64,000 bases of DNA from Urophycis tenuis (GCA_036785325.1 JAXIVH010000013.1:2177241-2241240); one strand, 5' to 3'; counted from the stretch's first letter, positions 34,403 through 46,999 are shown. The notes: generated by a model from the sequence alone, not told the origin. A program made the numbers and translations.

Positions 34403-34771
34403 TGTATATATATATAAGTCTCTGCCAACCACCAGTAACTATTGGTGAGAAGTGATTTCAACAATTAGAACTATACCTCATCTTAGCATATATGTACATA
34501 TTAGGCACTACAAAGGCAATTCTTTTAACTACGACTTTCTGATGTCTACTCTGCAGTTTTGAATTCTTTGTAACAACTACGGTTTTGGTCACATGCTTTG
34601 CATTGTTCTGACTCATTGTGAATCCCTTTGGACAGAGCTGCTGAATGATCCTGTGTGTTGAATGTGGATTCACAGTACCGCTGCTTCCCCTCCCACAGGT
34701 GCCTGCAGACCAACGGGACGCGCGGCTGCCCTAAATGTCGCCAATCCTCCATGAAGCCGGGGTTCGTCTGA
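29646..34771 (+). CDS. rapsn: Rapsyn, 43-kDa acetylcholine-receptor-associated protein
   Basis: Cytoplasmic scaffold that clusters nicotinic acetylcholine receptors at the neuromuscular junction. Exons: 29646-29837, 30760-31098, 31896-32054, 33080-33178, 33288-33410, 33533-33586, 33883-34082, 34699-34771; total 412 aa, the usual length. The start MGQDQTKQQ keeps the Gly2 N-myristoylation signal for membrane attachment; the upstream in-frame ATGs at 29613 and 29625 would destroy it, so I rejected them. TPR repeats fill residues 1-320 (for example CLSMGNAFLGLSVFQKALESYEKALRYA and DYEKALFFPCKAAEL). A coiled-coil stretch leads to a RING-H2 finger starting at C363/C366 (YCGMCGESIGE, LPCSHIFHLKC, GCPKCRQ), a domain linked to E3 ligase activity. 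The protein ends MKPGFV. Confidence 0.97.
30475..30640 (+). mobile_element. tRNA-derived SINE in rapsn intron 1
   Basis: The head has a tRNA-like A box (TAGTTCAGTGGCTAGAG) and B box (GGTTCGATCCC). The tail carries GTAAGTCGCTTTGGACAAAA and GTCCGCTGAATGC, the conserved 3' domain typical of V-SINE-like teleost elements. TCATTG on both sides may be a short target duplication. Confidence 0.8.
33596..33678 (+). tRNA. tRNA-Leu (anticodon CAG), inside a rapsn intron
   Basis: The 83-nt cloverleaf is complete. The acceptor stem GTCAGGA pairs with TTCTGAC with one G-U pair. The D arm is GGCCGAGCGGTCTAAGGC. The anticodon stem CTGCG/CGCAG holds the loop TTCAGGT with anticodon CAG at 33630-33632. There is a long type II variable arm as in Leu/Ser tRNAs, and a T arm with B box GGTTCGAATCC at 33657-33667. 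No CCA is encoded. It begins 9 nt after the donor of rapsn exon 6 and has the same orientation. The downstream sequence resembles a retroposon tail (TTGGGATCAATGAAGTATTT), and no TTTT pol III terminator follows closely. It may therefore be a young tRNA-headed retroposon rather than a normal gene. Confidence 0.85.
34150..34416. repeat. Tetranucleotide/TA microsatellites and retroposon-like tail in rapsn intron 7
   Basis: A (CTAT)n run lies at 34164-34184. Then comes a segment ending GACAATAAAGATACTTGAAT, a typical 3' end of a fish non-LTR element. It is followed by (CTAT)n and a (TA)n run to 34416, symmetrical around TACAGTATAT and ATACTGTATA. Confidence 0.75.
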
Positions 34772-37668
34772 CCCCCCCGAGCCGCGGCGTTCCCCTGGTC
34801 CTGCGCCGGGCGCTGTGACATCACACAGAGCCTCAGCCGGGTACCGCAGACTCTTCAGCGGGCGGTCCGACGTCCGGACGGCCTGCAGAGGTGGACGCCA
34901 CTCTGTAGAGTTGGAGGAGAGCGTACACTGCCCCGCGTGGGGGCAAGTGGGGACGCTCCACAGAACTGTGCTGGTTTTGAGGGGGCAGCAAGGAAGTCGA
35001 CAGTCCTCAGGGGATATTTACAGATGCCTGCCTCTGAGCCACAGCTTACTTGGCATTACGGGAGGAGATGAATGATTTAGACTTTCACCTCATGGGTGTG
35101 GTAGACTGAAGCCCTTGACGTATCCGATTGCTGACCATCGTTTAGAAAATACAATAAGGACACATAGAGGAATCCTGCCCCTGAAACAACATCACATTTG
35201 TTGCAATAGTAGGCTAATGGATATTTGATAGTTTGGTTAGAAAATTCCAGCATAATAAATATGTGTACCATACATGAAAAACATTGCTGGATGAAAAAGA
35301 GGAATTATGTATTCTACATCTGTGAGTAGTCTTTGTTATGTTTACTTAAACACGTGCTCCTGCATTTATAATCATATTTATATTTTTTGTGCAGAACACA
35401 TGAAATATTAGTATTACTATTAAAATCCATTATATATATTTGATTATATATACATGATATTTAATATAGGCCTATGTGTGTACATAATGTTCATTTTTAA
35501 GAAAAGTTAGATATATCCAATGTTTTGTAAAAACTAACTGTAATATCTTAACAGATACAAAAACTAGTATGTCTTTACAGAGCAGGGATACAGAGCTATT
35601 TTCCTTATCTTAATGATAAAGCAACAAGTTCAACACACATTGTGTTACTCACATACATTTATATTGTATTCACCAGTTATTAATGGAAATGTATCTCTTT
35701 TAAAATACACCATCTGCAAATGTGTCAAAGGATTGTTGAGGTCAGCCTTGTTGTGGGGAAACTGATCTGACCAATTATCTGCATGTGGAACATTATTTTC
35801 AGAACAGCCACTTTCTCACGTGCAACAGTGGTGCTTCGATATTTGTATCTCTATGCATTATGTAAATACGGATGGATTGGTCATATTTGTTGGCAGCTTT
35901 CCCGGAAATGAATAGACCCTTTTCACAGATCGTCAATAGGGTAAAGTAACTTCTGGTTCCGGTATTTGTAAGGTAGGTTGGCTTTATTTATTTATGTCTG
36001 TCGCAGCACCAGCATGGTCGATGTATAACGTGAATAGTTGTGTCTATACTGGTGCACCGCCATACCTAAATCAGACGGACCGCTAGTTACTGTTATCAGC
36101 TACACCTGTGTATTTCCTACTGTGAAAAGGGTCTTGCATTTCAAATCTAGTGCCTAACTTTTGTAAGGGGTGCAAGGGGTATTTTGTAAGGAATGGCAAG
36201 AGTGCAATTTCCCCGAACATTATTGCAATAATGTGGGATTGCAGGCACAGCAATCATTTTCTGATTTTCCAAACATGTAACTGACTTTATTTCAATGAAC
36301 AGAGACGTTCTTCAGAAAGCTATAATCACCTTTAAGTCCTTGAATGGATTTAAGATGCAATCTTCCAGTCTGAAAATCTAATGGATGATATGAAGCTTAT
36401 TTCAGCATGGATTCATGTAAAATATTTAGATGAGTTGTTCATTTTGACATCCCTGGTCTCTTAGGTGTTAATATTTATATAATACACATTTAACATAACA
36501 TGCTTGCAAGAACAACCAACAATGTATGGTTTCAACCAAAACTACCTCTGTTTCTCAAACTCATGGCCTCTTCAGAGGGTGAATGCAACCAGAACAATGG
36601 ACTGACATCTGTGTAGAATTGTGACATTTGTATTTAAATACAAAATATTTTTATTAAATCAGCATGCTTCAGTTGATTTAATAATGACCGTCTTCATTAT
36701 TGTTCTGAGATGTATTGTTGTATTATCATTATTTTAGTCAGAATTGTATAGTTTGTTGAACATACTTTTGTCATGCAAATATGATGACATGAGAGTGCCT
36801 CATCATTTGTAACACGTCAGAGTCTTTGTGGGCATCAAACTTAGAGCTGCAAAAACTAGAAATGTATCACGTGATATGCATACACTTTATAATAGCCATT
36901 CTGTCTTTGTTATTGTGAATAAAGATTTTTTTGTTTGTTTGTTGCAAGTCTCAAACGTAGTGATTTTACGCTAACTCCAACGGACCACGGGCTTACAGCA
37001 GCGGTCAGATCTTTCAGCAGCAGTGGCTTCAGGCTCCAGGGAGAGCCTGGTTGGTATGTAACCACAGCCATCAGCCTCCTGGTTCTGCTGAAATGTGGCC
37101 CATAACTCTTGCCCTGCTTGTTTACAGAAATCTCTCAGAATGTGAGGGATGTCAACAATGCCCTCTGTGTGGCACATTGTCTGTCGCCAAGAGGCCTCCT
37201 AACAATGTCCACCTAAAGATAGACAGAGCCACTTCTCAAGAGCAAAAGGACAGGCGGAAATATTCCCCCTGTTCACATGAAGGTAGATGCCTGTGGCGCT
37301 ATGTACATTGGATATTTGTGAATTAACTACCGGGTTACAAGTACCTAAAGTACTTTGAGGAGCATGTGATCTGTGAATCATACAACATGATTAAATCAGG
37401 TTAAACTGTAGATTGTCCCCAACATTATTTTTGGAAAAGAGGAAAAGGTGTCACTAGCCTATATTGCAACCAAACTATTACCTTCTCTGTTTCACTGTAA
37501 GGAGTAAAAGCTGTTTAATGGATGTTAAGACTTCTCTTTTGCAGTGCAGGTTATTGCAGTGGGTTCAAAGCTGGCTCGGAATAGGGAAGATTGTGTTCAA
37601 CAGTTAATAATTTATTTTGTTAATCTTATCCCACATCATATTCATATTACATTTTTCAACTAGAAAAA
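34772..37668. other. rapsn 3' UTR and spacer to ighmbp2
   Basis: The plus-strand AATAAA at 36918-36923 may end a long rapsn 3' UTR. On the other side, the minus-strand AATAAA at 37611-37616 lies 53 bases after the ighmbp2 stop. Between them (36960-37400) is unassigned, moderately GC-rich sequence with small open frames on both strands and no recognisable similarity. No other feature is seen. Confidence 0.5.
37611..37616 (-). terminator. ighmbp2: Likely ighmbp2 polyadenylation signal
   Basis: AATAAA on the minus strand 53 nt past the TAG stop (37669-37671), which would give a very short 3' UTR. Confidence 0.5.
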
Positions 37669-40600
37669 CTAATTACTTTTCTCTTTGCTTTTAAGTTTCC
37701 GTTTAGATTCCATGTCCTTCAGTTTAGAGTCCAGCTTACGTTGCAGATAGGCTTTCTTGTTGGGATCCATGGAATTGTCCTTCTTCCCACTTCCAGCGTA
37801 CAGGACGCCTTCCTTGCTGATCCTCATCCGAGCGTGGGCCTTGGCCTGGTCCCCACAGCCGTGAACCTACAAGTTCACACTACAATTAGCTACATCGTAT
37901 GTCACATAACAACACACATTTCCAAACATTACTCTACAACACATGCTAGCAATGCATATATGCATACATATACTGTATATGAAAGAGAGTAATGCTCTCT
38001 TTTCATTCTGAAACTAAAGAAATGACTGCCCTGTACTTATTCCCCAAAGTCAGTGAATCCCCATTCAGTAATGCACCTGCCATGTTGGTCCTGCATACCT
38101 CTGGAAAAACAATATCGAGAACAACTTTGACTTCCAGAACATGGAGGTTGACTCTCTGTGACAACATCCCACTTGTCTCTACATGCTTTCCTGTGTCAGA
38201 GTACATGGCACGCATTGCTACACTAAAGCAACCCCTGGGCAAATGTTGTTTTTGTGTCGTTAGCTATGGCATTCCCAGATGGCCAAGTCTGCACAAACAA
38301 ACAGCAAGCGGTGATTGGTAATGCAGTGGTTGTAAATCAGCCCACTTACCTCCGGCACATGGTGACCCAGACAATACTGTCGATTGCAAAAGGGGCAGAG
38401 CTGGCCCAGCACCAGCACCGAGGCTTTGCATTTCACAAAACTGCACACGCTCTCCGCCTTCACGACCGCCGAGATCAGCGCGTCAAAGTCGTCCTCGGCG
38501 CCTGCTGCGGCGGCGATGTCGCAGGCGCCCGCCTTGGTGCGCTTCTTCCCTGGAGGGGGTGCAGAACGGGTGAACTGTCTACAGCACTGTGGGAACTGCA
38601 TGTCATTACACAGGCGATGTGACTCCACCAGTGCCTACCTTTAGCAGACTTCTTCTGTGTGTGGAGCTGCCCGATGGCGGCTTGAACCTTCTGCTTCTGC
38701 TGGGCGTTCTCCTCCCGTCTCTGCTGCTCCCTCTTCATCCTCTCCAGGTGTAAACTCTTGAGATCTTCCGGTGGTTTCTGAGATGTCGTTGCCGCTTGTG
38801 GCTCTGAAATCGGCTGCTCTTCCTGTGCGGGTTCTGGCTGCGTCAGCTCCGGCGCGACAGGCCCCTCAGTTGGCGTGGACGTAGGAGGAGGTCTGGAGAC
38901 AGTGATGCATCGGTCTTTACCTTCTCCTCTGCTCTCGTGGCCGAGCCCGAGCTCCTCCGAGATCTGGTGTACCAGCATGCGGTCATGGGAGTTGAGGGAC
39001 GGCGGGAATTGCAGCGTGTCTTGAGAAGGATCCCTGAGATAACTCTCCACCTGCTCCCTGATCTCAGCCGACCTGGTCTTCACCTTCTGCTCCTCTTCTG
39101 GGGTCAAGGTGCGGGGCTTTGGAGGCTTTGTGTGCTGGTTCGCCGGGTCGTCTGAGACCTTTCCACCAGCAGACTTCTTCTGGTTTTTCTGGGTTGCTTT
39201 GTCTGCAGCTTGATGCTTGACCTTCTGCTTGGTGGACGGGGAGCCGCGGGCGGGAGCTCTGGTCTTGTTGTCGTGGCTGCGGGTGTAGTTCTGTGGCACG
39301 ATGTCCTGGAGGTATTCGAAGGCGGTCCGGACCTCCCCGTGGTCCGTCATGTGACCGACCAGGGACTTGAGGAAGGCGTGATTTTGAACAGTCTGGGAGT
39401 CGCAGATCACAGCCAGGTGGCGGCGAGCCCGGGTCACAGCCACGTTGATCCTCCTGTCCTCAGCAAGGAACCCAACCTCACCTCCACACAAACACACCAA
39501 GGATAAAGAAACATGTTTAAACATGCAACAAACAAACAAAACAAACACACACAAGTATGAATGCGGTGTCAATAAAACATAACTCACTGTATTATTGGAA
39601 TTACCATTATGGTAAATGGGCAGGTTATGAATATGGATGGATTGTACACATCCTCTATCTTAGGCCTTACCTTTTCTGTTGGACCGAACCAGTGTTAATA
39701 CCACAGCCTCCTTTTCTCTGCCCTGAAAGCCATCCACAGACTTGATCTCCAGGGCTGGATAGCGTACAGAGAGCCTCTGACGCAGGAGATCCACCTTTAC
39801 AAGAACAGAACAAAATATCAAAACAAACCCGTATTCAAAAGACAGCGTTTTCATTGTTTCAGTGGGGTGTTGCCAATAAGCCTTGAGTGCATACATTACC
39901 ACTTTTGGCTTATTAGCTTTAGTGATATTTGGACAGTAATTTCAAATACAAAAATGACTTACTTGTAAATTGTACGGAGCGATGACAGCGATGTCTTTAG
40001 CTTTTAGTCCAGCATCAGTCAAACATTTGATGTGTAGTTCAACAAGGTCTACCTCGCCTGAGCACAAATTAAATACAATATGTTTGTCACCACACCCTTC
40101 AGATATGCTGAATACAACATGTTTTGAAAGGCATGATTCTTTATTTGACACACAAGCCAACCTTGGTTGCCCTTGGACTGCTCATCGGTGACCTCCATCT
40201 CACTCAGGCCGCAGCCGGCGGTGTCGATGAGGAGCAGTGGGGTGCTGGTCTCCTCAACGCAAGCAATCCCTGGGAGATCTCTGGAGGACCACGGACGATC
40301 AATAACATCCATCCATTGCTTTAATGTCTGCATGAGATACTCAACCAATCCATTTGAAAGGGCGCCCTCACTTCAGCAGATGGCCCTCCACTGAGCTGTG
40401 TGCGGTCAGCCTGCCCTGGTACATCTCTCTGGAGGCCCAGTCCATGATGGAGCTGTGCATGCGGTACTGTACCGTCAGCATGCGGACTACAGAGTCGCCA
40501 AACTTCTGGATGAGTCTCTCCATCAGACTGACCGACAGGCCCTTGGCTGCAGCGCTACGAGAGACGCAACATAAAAACTAAATGTTTAGTCGCCGTGTAG

Positions 40601-42857
40601 CAAAACTCAACGATTCACTCAGCACGTGACTATTGTCATCATGACAACCACTTAAACAAAGACAGGAAATACCAGGTTTTACGTTTGAGATTTGATGGTA
40701 GGGGGTAGCTGCTTGTAGTCCCCAGCAAGGATGCATTTGCGTGCGTTGAGCAGAGCAATCCAGCAACTGCTCTCCAGGGCCTGAGCACACTCGTCTATCA
40801 CCACCCAATCAAAATGGTCGGGGGGCAGGTGTCTCAGGGGTCCATCTTTGGATGCACCTGTGCAATTGGACACATACAGTAAACGGTGTCAGTTTCTCTC
40901 TGCTGTGCTGTCAGGACACTGGCATGCCTGAGCAGGTTATAACCTGTGTTGGTGGACAGCACCACGTCTGCACTCTTCAGGATCTGGGCGATGGCCGTTG
41001 CCTCCCTGGTTCTCAGCTCTTTTCGCAGCTCCCCGAGTTCTCGTTTGAAACCAAAACGTTCCCCTTTGTCACGCATCTTCTTCATCCCCATCTTGAAGTG
41101 GAAAAATTGATATATAGACAGTTATATATAAGTCAGCAAATAAAGAAACTTTAACAAGTGTTGCATATGGCGATGATTATGAGAGTATTGAACACTCAAG
41201 CATACTTACGAGAGCCTTATCCATGTCCTTACGGATATCAGCAATGATGTTTGTGTTGTCACTCTGGGCAAGGATGGCATCTAGAGAGTGTTTCTGTATG
41301 GCCTCCAGCAGGCGGGCGGGGTGGCCCAGTCGGAGCACCTTGGCCTTGCACTGGGCCAGCCGCTCCACCAGGTTATCTACCGCCACATTGGAGGAGGCAC
41401 AGCACAGGATCTGGGGAATCAGGAAATACAGTCCAGCCAATCATCTCATGAAGGTTCAACGGCAAACATAACAACTGGATGTAAGAAGAAGATATATATA
41501 CTATTATATTATACACCTTTCATTTTAATTCCCATGTTAAGAATTAATTCATAATCCACATTTCATGAATAATAATGATTATCGTTTACCAAAGCAGCTG
41601 AAGGGACTTGAGCATGTGATATTTTGCAGATATGTGGAGTTCCTTTGAGCTGGGAGGAATGTCCCTTACTGGCCACTACACTATCCTTCATCCCTGAGGA
41701 CAAGGCATCTTCACCTTGTTAAATTGTGTTATATATACACACACAAACACACACTGGAAGGTATGGGGTATTTCATGTATTTCACACCTTGTTTCCTTGT
41801 TTAACAGCTTGAAGAATGACCTCCACAACTGTAGTGGTTTTCCCAGTGCCAGGTGGGCCATGGATCACAGCAACATCCCTCTGAGATAGAGCAAAAGACA
41901 CTGCTTCTCTTTGGGAATCATCCAGGTCCTGATTAAAGAAGCTTAAATCATCTGAGGAGGTGGGACACAAACATGTACTTAGAAAAACTTCTGAGTTAGG
42001 TGTAAAGGAAATCACATGTTTAGTTCATGGAAATAGTTTATGTACTCGTCTGTGATTGGGATCCAGGTTCTGAATATCCAAAGAGAACATTGATCAGATT
42101 TGAAGCTGGTCCATTGCTGTACCCATTCAGAGTGTTCAACGCACTGCAAGACAAGACATCCAACCCAATGGAAATACATTGTCACAAGGTTTTCATTATA
42201 GGTTGTGCGTGTTTGGTAGCATCTCAAACATTGAGAAGTCCCTCACCTTTTCATCCGCTTGTAGGTCACATTGTTTGCTAACTTCAATAGGTTGTACAGC
42301 AAATCCGTTTCAACATTGAAATCGTCTTGACAGTCCTCGAAGGCTACAGTTATAGATGTTTGGCTGGCCTTGGTCACTATTCCAGTCCCAATCTGTGAAC
42401 TTGCACTGCATCCAGCGGCACCATACAAACCAACAATGTCTCCTGCAGAAGATGTCCATGTTTTTATAATTGACAGAATGTGAAATAATCAGTGTGTGTT
42501 GTAAATGAGTATCAGTCTCACCAGGTCCAAAGCTGTTACTTGGAAGAGCGGGCACACCCATATGTCTTCTTGGTTCTAGAACGACCAGAGTCCGACCATA
42601 CAGGCCCGTTGACTGACTGGCTACTTGTAATTTGAGCAGGCACACTCCTTTGCTCTGGAGCTCCTTAAGAGAGCTGTTCTCTTGCCATAGCCTGAAAGAA
42701 AGACAGCGAGATGGGTATGGGGCTCACTCTTATGTTTTTTTTTATTGACATTATTAATTTAATTATATTCATGTTAATACCTGGTCTCTTGGATTTCAGC
42801 TTCTCTCTCCTCCTGTAAGAGATCAAGTGTCTTGGACACAAACTGTTCAATTTCCAT
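37669..42857 (-). CDS. ighmbp2: SMUBP-2, SF1B DNA/RNA helicase with R3H and AN1 domains
   Basis: ATP-dependent 5'-3' helicase of the Upf1-like family linked to ribosomes and tRNA; human mutations cause SMARD1 motor neuropathy. Exons: 42781-42857, 42522-42691, 42247-42442, 42046-42143, 41788-41951, 41210-41410, 40944-41091, 40683-40857, 40372-40554, 40162-40280, 39963-40057, 39671-39794, 38639-39481, 38350-38549, 37669-37866; total 996 aa. Walker A GPPGTGKT is at residues 212-219; then NVAVDNLVERL, VVIDECAQALE (Walker B, DECA form), GDYKQLPPT, VQYRMH, VDGFQGREKEAV and NVAVTRARRHLAV. The R3H domain (SLNSHDRMLVHQISEELGL) lies in exon 13 and an AN1-type zinc finger (CKASVLVLGQLCPFCNRQYC) in exon 14. 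Start MEIEQFVSK aligns with the family; an in-frame upstream exon could extend it. Confidence 0.96.
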
Positions 42858-43287
42858 TTTTCCCCACTGTGAGTGACAGTAACAAGGAGCAATCAATGTT
42901 TACATTAACGAAACAAAAGGGAAGCAAAGCCAGAGCTGATAGACTTCTGGCTCCAACAACAGCTCGTCAACTTCAGTCACACACACCCAAACCAATTCTA
43001 CGTGGAAAATCAACCTATGCTCACATTAGTGACTGACGCCCTTGCTTAGTACAAGCTTTATACAAGCACGTAGATACCAGGTATGTTCTATTACAATCTG
43101 TCAAATGTTTAGCTAGCTTAAAAATATAGCAACACAGCAAACAACACTCTCTAACGACACCCACACCAATGCCTACATTAATACACATCTTATTCAGTGT
43201 AAAAATAGTGAGTGCAAAAAGTCGGAAGAGGTATTTCGCGAATTTGCACATAGATAATAAATGACAACATAATCTTAACCAACTTAC

Positions 43288-43404
43288 CAAATGTTGACAG
43301 GGACCAATGAGATACTCTTCTTCTTTTACTAGTCGAAGGGCGTGATCCCATGTATACGAGAGGCCACACTGCCATCTATCTGAAGAGAATACACATGACG
43401 ACAT
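43288..43404 (-). other. ighmbp2: Possible upstream coding exon of ighmbp2
   Basis: A minus-strand frame opens with ATG at 43404, runs 39 codons (including WDHALRLVKEEEYLIGPCQ) and ends exactly at TTG/GTAAGT. The next acceptor (CACAG at 42867-42868) leads to TGG GGA AAA and then the assigned ATG, all in frame, so the two together add 42 residues. I do not recognise the peptide. It may instead be 5' UTR that is open by chance. Confidence 0.35.
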
Positions 43405-43759
43405 ACGCGTGATCGTTTTGTTGACGTCACTGAACTTTTATTTTGAAAACAGGATACCTGTACTTTTCCTGAGTTCCTGACGCTGTATTCTCTGCCATCG
43501 GCCCCGCGCTGTCATTCGATTTAACTACAGCTAGCTCTTACTCATAGTTTATATGCAAATATCAATTAATCTATTAATCGTTCACAGTGTCCACAGAGCA
43601 ACCGGGATCGTCATCATGTTTTAACCTTATTAAGCATGTCTGTGATTTGGTAGGAGAACGTCAGCTTCAAGTTGGTCTCTTTTGACTAGGAAGAAAGCTT
43701 TCTGCAACGAGCTGCACACCTCCAGTTTATTGATTGCTTTGTGATTTATTGAACTCTAA
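43405..43759. promoter_or_regulatory. Bidirectional promoter between ighmbp2 and chid1
   Basis: The gap between the divergent 5' ends is about 350 bp. It contains a perfect cAMP-response element TGACGTCA at 43422-43429 and no TATA box close to either start. Confidence 0.45.
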
Positions 43760-44545
43760 ATGGAAACGAAGTCACTTTTGGTCTTGTTGTTCACCACTTC
43801 GAGTTGGTTGATGGTCAGCGGTACCCTTTCAAAAACTGACGCCAAGAAGTCGCACAAAACTGAGGTTGACGTGAGTAACTGTTCATTAAGTCTTGTTCAA
43901 ATGCCTCTGGTCATGACAGCATGGTGACAACCAATCCCCTCAGGCCAACAACAAATACGTGTCGTTTCTGCACACAACAGGAAATTGTATTGCGTTTTCC
44001 CTTCTTATCTACATGTCGCTTTCTTCTAAGGCTCTTCATATCTGGAAAATAATATTTACACGTATTTCACAATATGCTTCTACCCACCACAGTCGTCCCT
44101 TGCTGAATTGTCTGTATTGGACAGAGGCCTGGTGGTGTCGGACCCACAGTGGCGTGACATAGTGAGAGAGGAGAAAAGATACTGTTCTCACGTTAAACGG
44201 ACATTCCAAGGACAAGTTCTTGGATACATCACTCCTGTAGGTCTTAAATCAAGTCAGTAGAAGTGGCATGTTTGTTTTTGTTTTTTTTATGTTTAAATTA
44301 TTTTAGATTCAAAATAGATGTGTATATCCTTAAAGTAAAACACCTAATATGAATGTTTAATATATTTGGCATTATACCCTTTTCTCCTCAGTGGAATTCC
44401 CATGGCTATGACATAGCGAAGATATTTGGTTCAAAACTGACCTCCGTGTCACCAGTGTGGCTGCAGGTCCGCAGGCGAGGAAAGAACAGCTATGATGTTA
44501 CCGGACTGCACGACCATGACCCAGGTATTGAGAGTAATGTACACA

Positions 44546-44604
<59 letters not shown>

Positions 44605-46311
44605 CTATGTATACTGTTATACAGATTTAGGTAACTCTTGCATATTTCAATATGAAACATTATTATTTGGGTTTGATGAAAGCATCTCATAAATTATATT
44701 TTTTTCCATGTAGGCTGGGTCAAAGATGTGAGGCGGTCCAATAGAAAAATCAGACTGGGTAAGTTAATTTAATTGTCTGGTTACTACCTTAAATAAATAT
44801 CATTATTCAACACATATTCTCATTTGAATTCTATTGAGACACTTAAACATTGACTCGTGTGACTCTGTTTGGTATCAGTTCCCCGGCTGTTGTTTGACGG
44901 CTGGTCGTATCAGGACTACATGAGTGTTCTGGAGAGTGAGGATGAGATCGAGGAGCTGGCCAGTGAGCTGGTGGACGTTGCAAAGGTGATGTATTACTGC
45001 GGCCTGTTCCACAGCAGTCTGCATGGTGTATGGTACGCTCCCCTGGCATTCACTGGTTTGATAATGCCGTTGTTACGCGTTTTCATTGACAGACAGAGAA
45101 GTTTGATGGTTTCACTTTGGAGATGTGGAGCCAACTGGGAGGTAACAGAAGAAGGTGAGTTCATCAGGGTGTAATGATTCCAGTTGCTTTGCTGCCTTTT
45201 CCTTGGATTCAAGTTCAACTAGGACATTCTGCTATGTTCTGGCCAATGCAGGGAGCTGGTCCACTTGATCAAACATGTATGTGAGACTCTGAAGGCGAAA
45301 AGGTTGGACTGTTTCCTTGTCATCCCACCTGCTGTCACAAGGTAACTGCAATGTGTCATTAACCCAATGCAAATGATTTAATTCCTTCTGGTATCCTGTC
45401 TGACATTGATTAAACATGATTAAACATGTGTGTTATGAACAGCGTGGGGCAGCCTGGCATGTTTGGAAGAGAGGAGTTTGAGCAGTTGGCTCCGGTTGTG
45501 GATGGATTCAGCTTAATGACCTATGACTATTCCAGTGCAGGAAGGTGGGTGCATGACATGCATGTAATATGTGAATACAAACAACAGTGCAAAATTGAAG
45601 ATGTATTACTGTGTTAAAGCCCAGGCCCGAGTTCCCCGCTACCCTGGATTAAGGAATGTGTTCTCCAGCTGTCTCCCAGCAGCCAATGGAGGCACAAAAT
45701 CCTGCTTGGGCTGAACATGTATGGTATGGACTTCTCCAGCCAGGGAGCAGATCCAATCCTGGGTGGGAGGTAAGAGACTTGTGTGCCACTGATGCACCAT
45801 CTCAAACTTGATAAATGAATGGTGGCAAAATATTTTACATGTTTACATTTGAACTCTTCTCTCTAACATGTATGTATTAATTCCTATGTGACTGATCTGC
45901 AGGTACATTGACATTTTGCGGGAGCTAAGGCCAAAGCTTCTATGGGATGATTATGCCGGAGAGCATTACTTAAGTTACAAGAAGTAGGTTTAGAAATCAT
46001 ACTAATTCTAGATTATCAAATGAGATATTTTTAGCATCATCATTTTAACATTTTAACACCATTTACTTTTTTAATTTTCTTTTAGGAACAATGGCGTCAA
46101 GTGTAAAATGTACTACCCGACACTTAAGGTAAGAACTCTTTTGATGCTTCGGTTAAATATGTATGTTTATTGGTTCATAGTGGAATAACTTATTTTTTCA
46201 TTCATTTTCCAGTCACTCTTCATGAGGATCTCTTTAGCCACTGAACTGGGTACAGGAGTTTCCATGTGGGAATTAGGACAAGGACTGGATTATTTTTATG
46301 ATCTTCTATAA
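43760..46311 (+). CDS. chid1: Chitinase domain-containing protein 1 (SI-CLP)
   Basis: Secreted/lysosomal glycosyl hydrolase 18-fold lectin, known in mammals as stabilin-1-interacting chitinase-like protein. Exons: 43760-43870, 44093-44236, 44392-44524, 44714-44758, 44879-44985, 45093-45154, 45252-45341, 45443-45544, 45620-45769, 45903-45983, 46086-46128, 46213-46311; total 388 aa. The N-terminal ETKSLLVLLFTTSSWLMVSG is a signal peptide. The GH18 barrel shows GYITPWNSHGYDIAKIFGSK, FDGFTLEMWSQLGG (at the place of the catalytic DxxDxDxE strand, but with FTLEMW, so the catalytic acids are not all kept, as in other family members), FEQLAPVVDGFSLMTYDYS, HKILLGLNMYGMD and GVSMWELGQGLDYFYDLL. The start is the first ATG before the signal peptide. 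Confidence 0.95.
44545..44602. repeat. (TG)n microsatellite in chid1 intron 3
   Basis: About 58 bp of TG repeats starting some 20 bases after the exon 3 donor. Confidence 0.93.
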
Positions 46312-46999
46312 TGTGGGAAAATGACTGTTCTGTGGATTTTAAGAACATTAGCCAAATGCACTTCCAAAACCTTCTGTACCAAATGCAGTTATTCTAGCCA
46401 TCAACTCAAACCAATAACTGGAAGCTATTAGAGTTTAACTTGCTGCAGTTGACCTGTGTTGGCAGGGTGTCATGATATTTTGAATAATACATGGTAGTAA
46501 TGATTGTACTACTAAGAAAACATGGTACATAGCACATTAAACCAACATTCAGGTAATCTGAGGTATCTAATTTAAATGTTATATATTTTGATTGACAAGA
46601 CTCCAGATATTGCAGAGAAATAATTATCAAGAATTGTACATAATTTGTGCACTTGTTAATGTTAAAACAGTGTACTTTGGTTGATTGGCCTGCATGCAGG
46701 CTTCTGCTGTCATTCTTCCTGTGTGCCGTCAGCTGAAGTCCTGAGAAGCTGATGTTGGTTTATGACATGTATTTATTGGGGAAACAATTGTGATTTATTC
46801 ACACTTTCCCAACGCTTTCTGAATACATGTTTGGGCCCCTTTTTGCACTTGACATTCAAATGTCAAATTTTATTTGTTCAGTAAATAAGACTTTGACTCT
46901 TTTTTTTACCACCAGTTGGTTTTCATTGACAAACATGTTCATACAGTACATTTCAAACACATCTGTAAATTCAAATGAAATGCACATATTACATTACAA
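46312..46999. other. Convergent 3' ends of chid1 and gatd1
   Basis: Non-coding. A minus-strand AATAAA at 46869-46874 lies 126 bases past the gatd1 stop. On the plus strand, AATAAG at 46884-46889 is a possible weak chid1 signal, so the two transcripts may end within about 20 bp of each other. Confidence 0.5.

Noticed and set aside
36971..37381. Small frames on both strands between rapsn and ighmbp2, considered as an mrpl21-like or other gene
   Set aside because: No resemblance to a known family and no matching splice sites; could only be kept as unassigned sequence.
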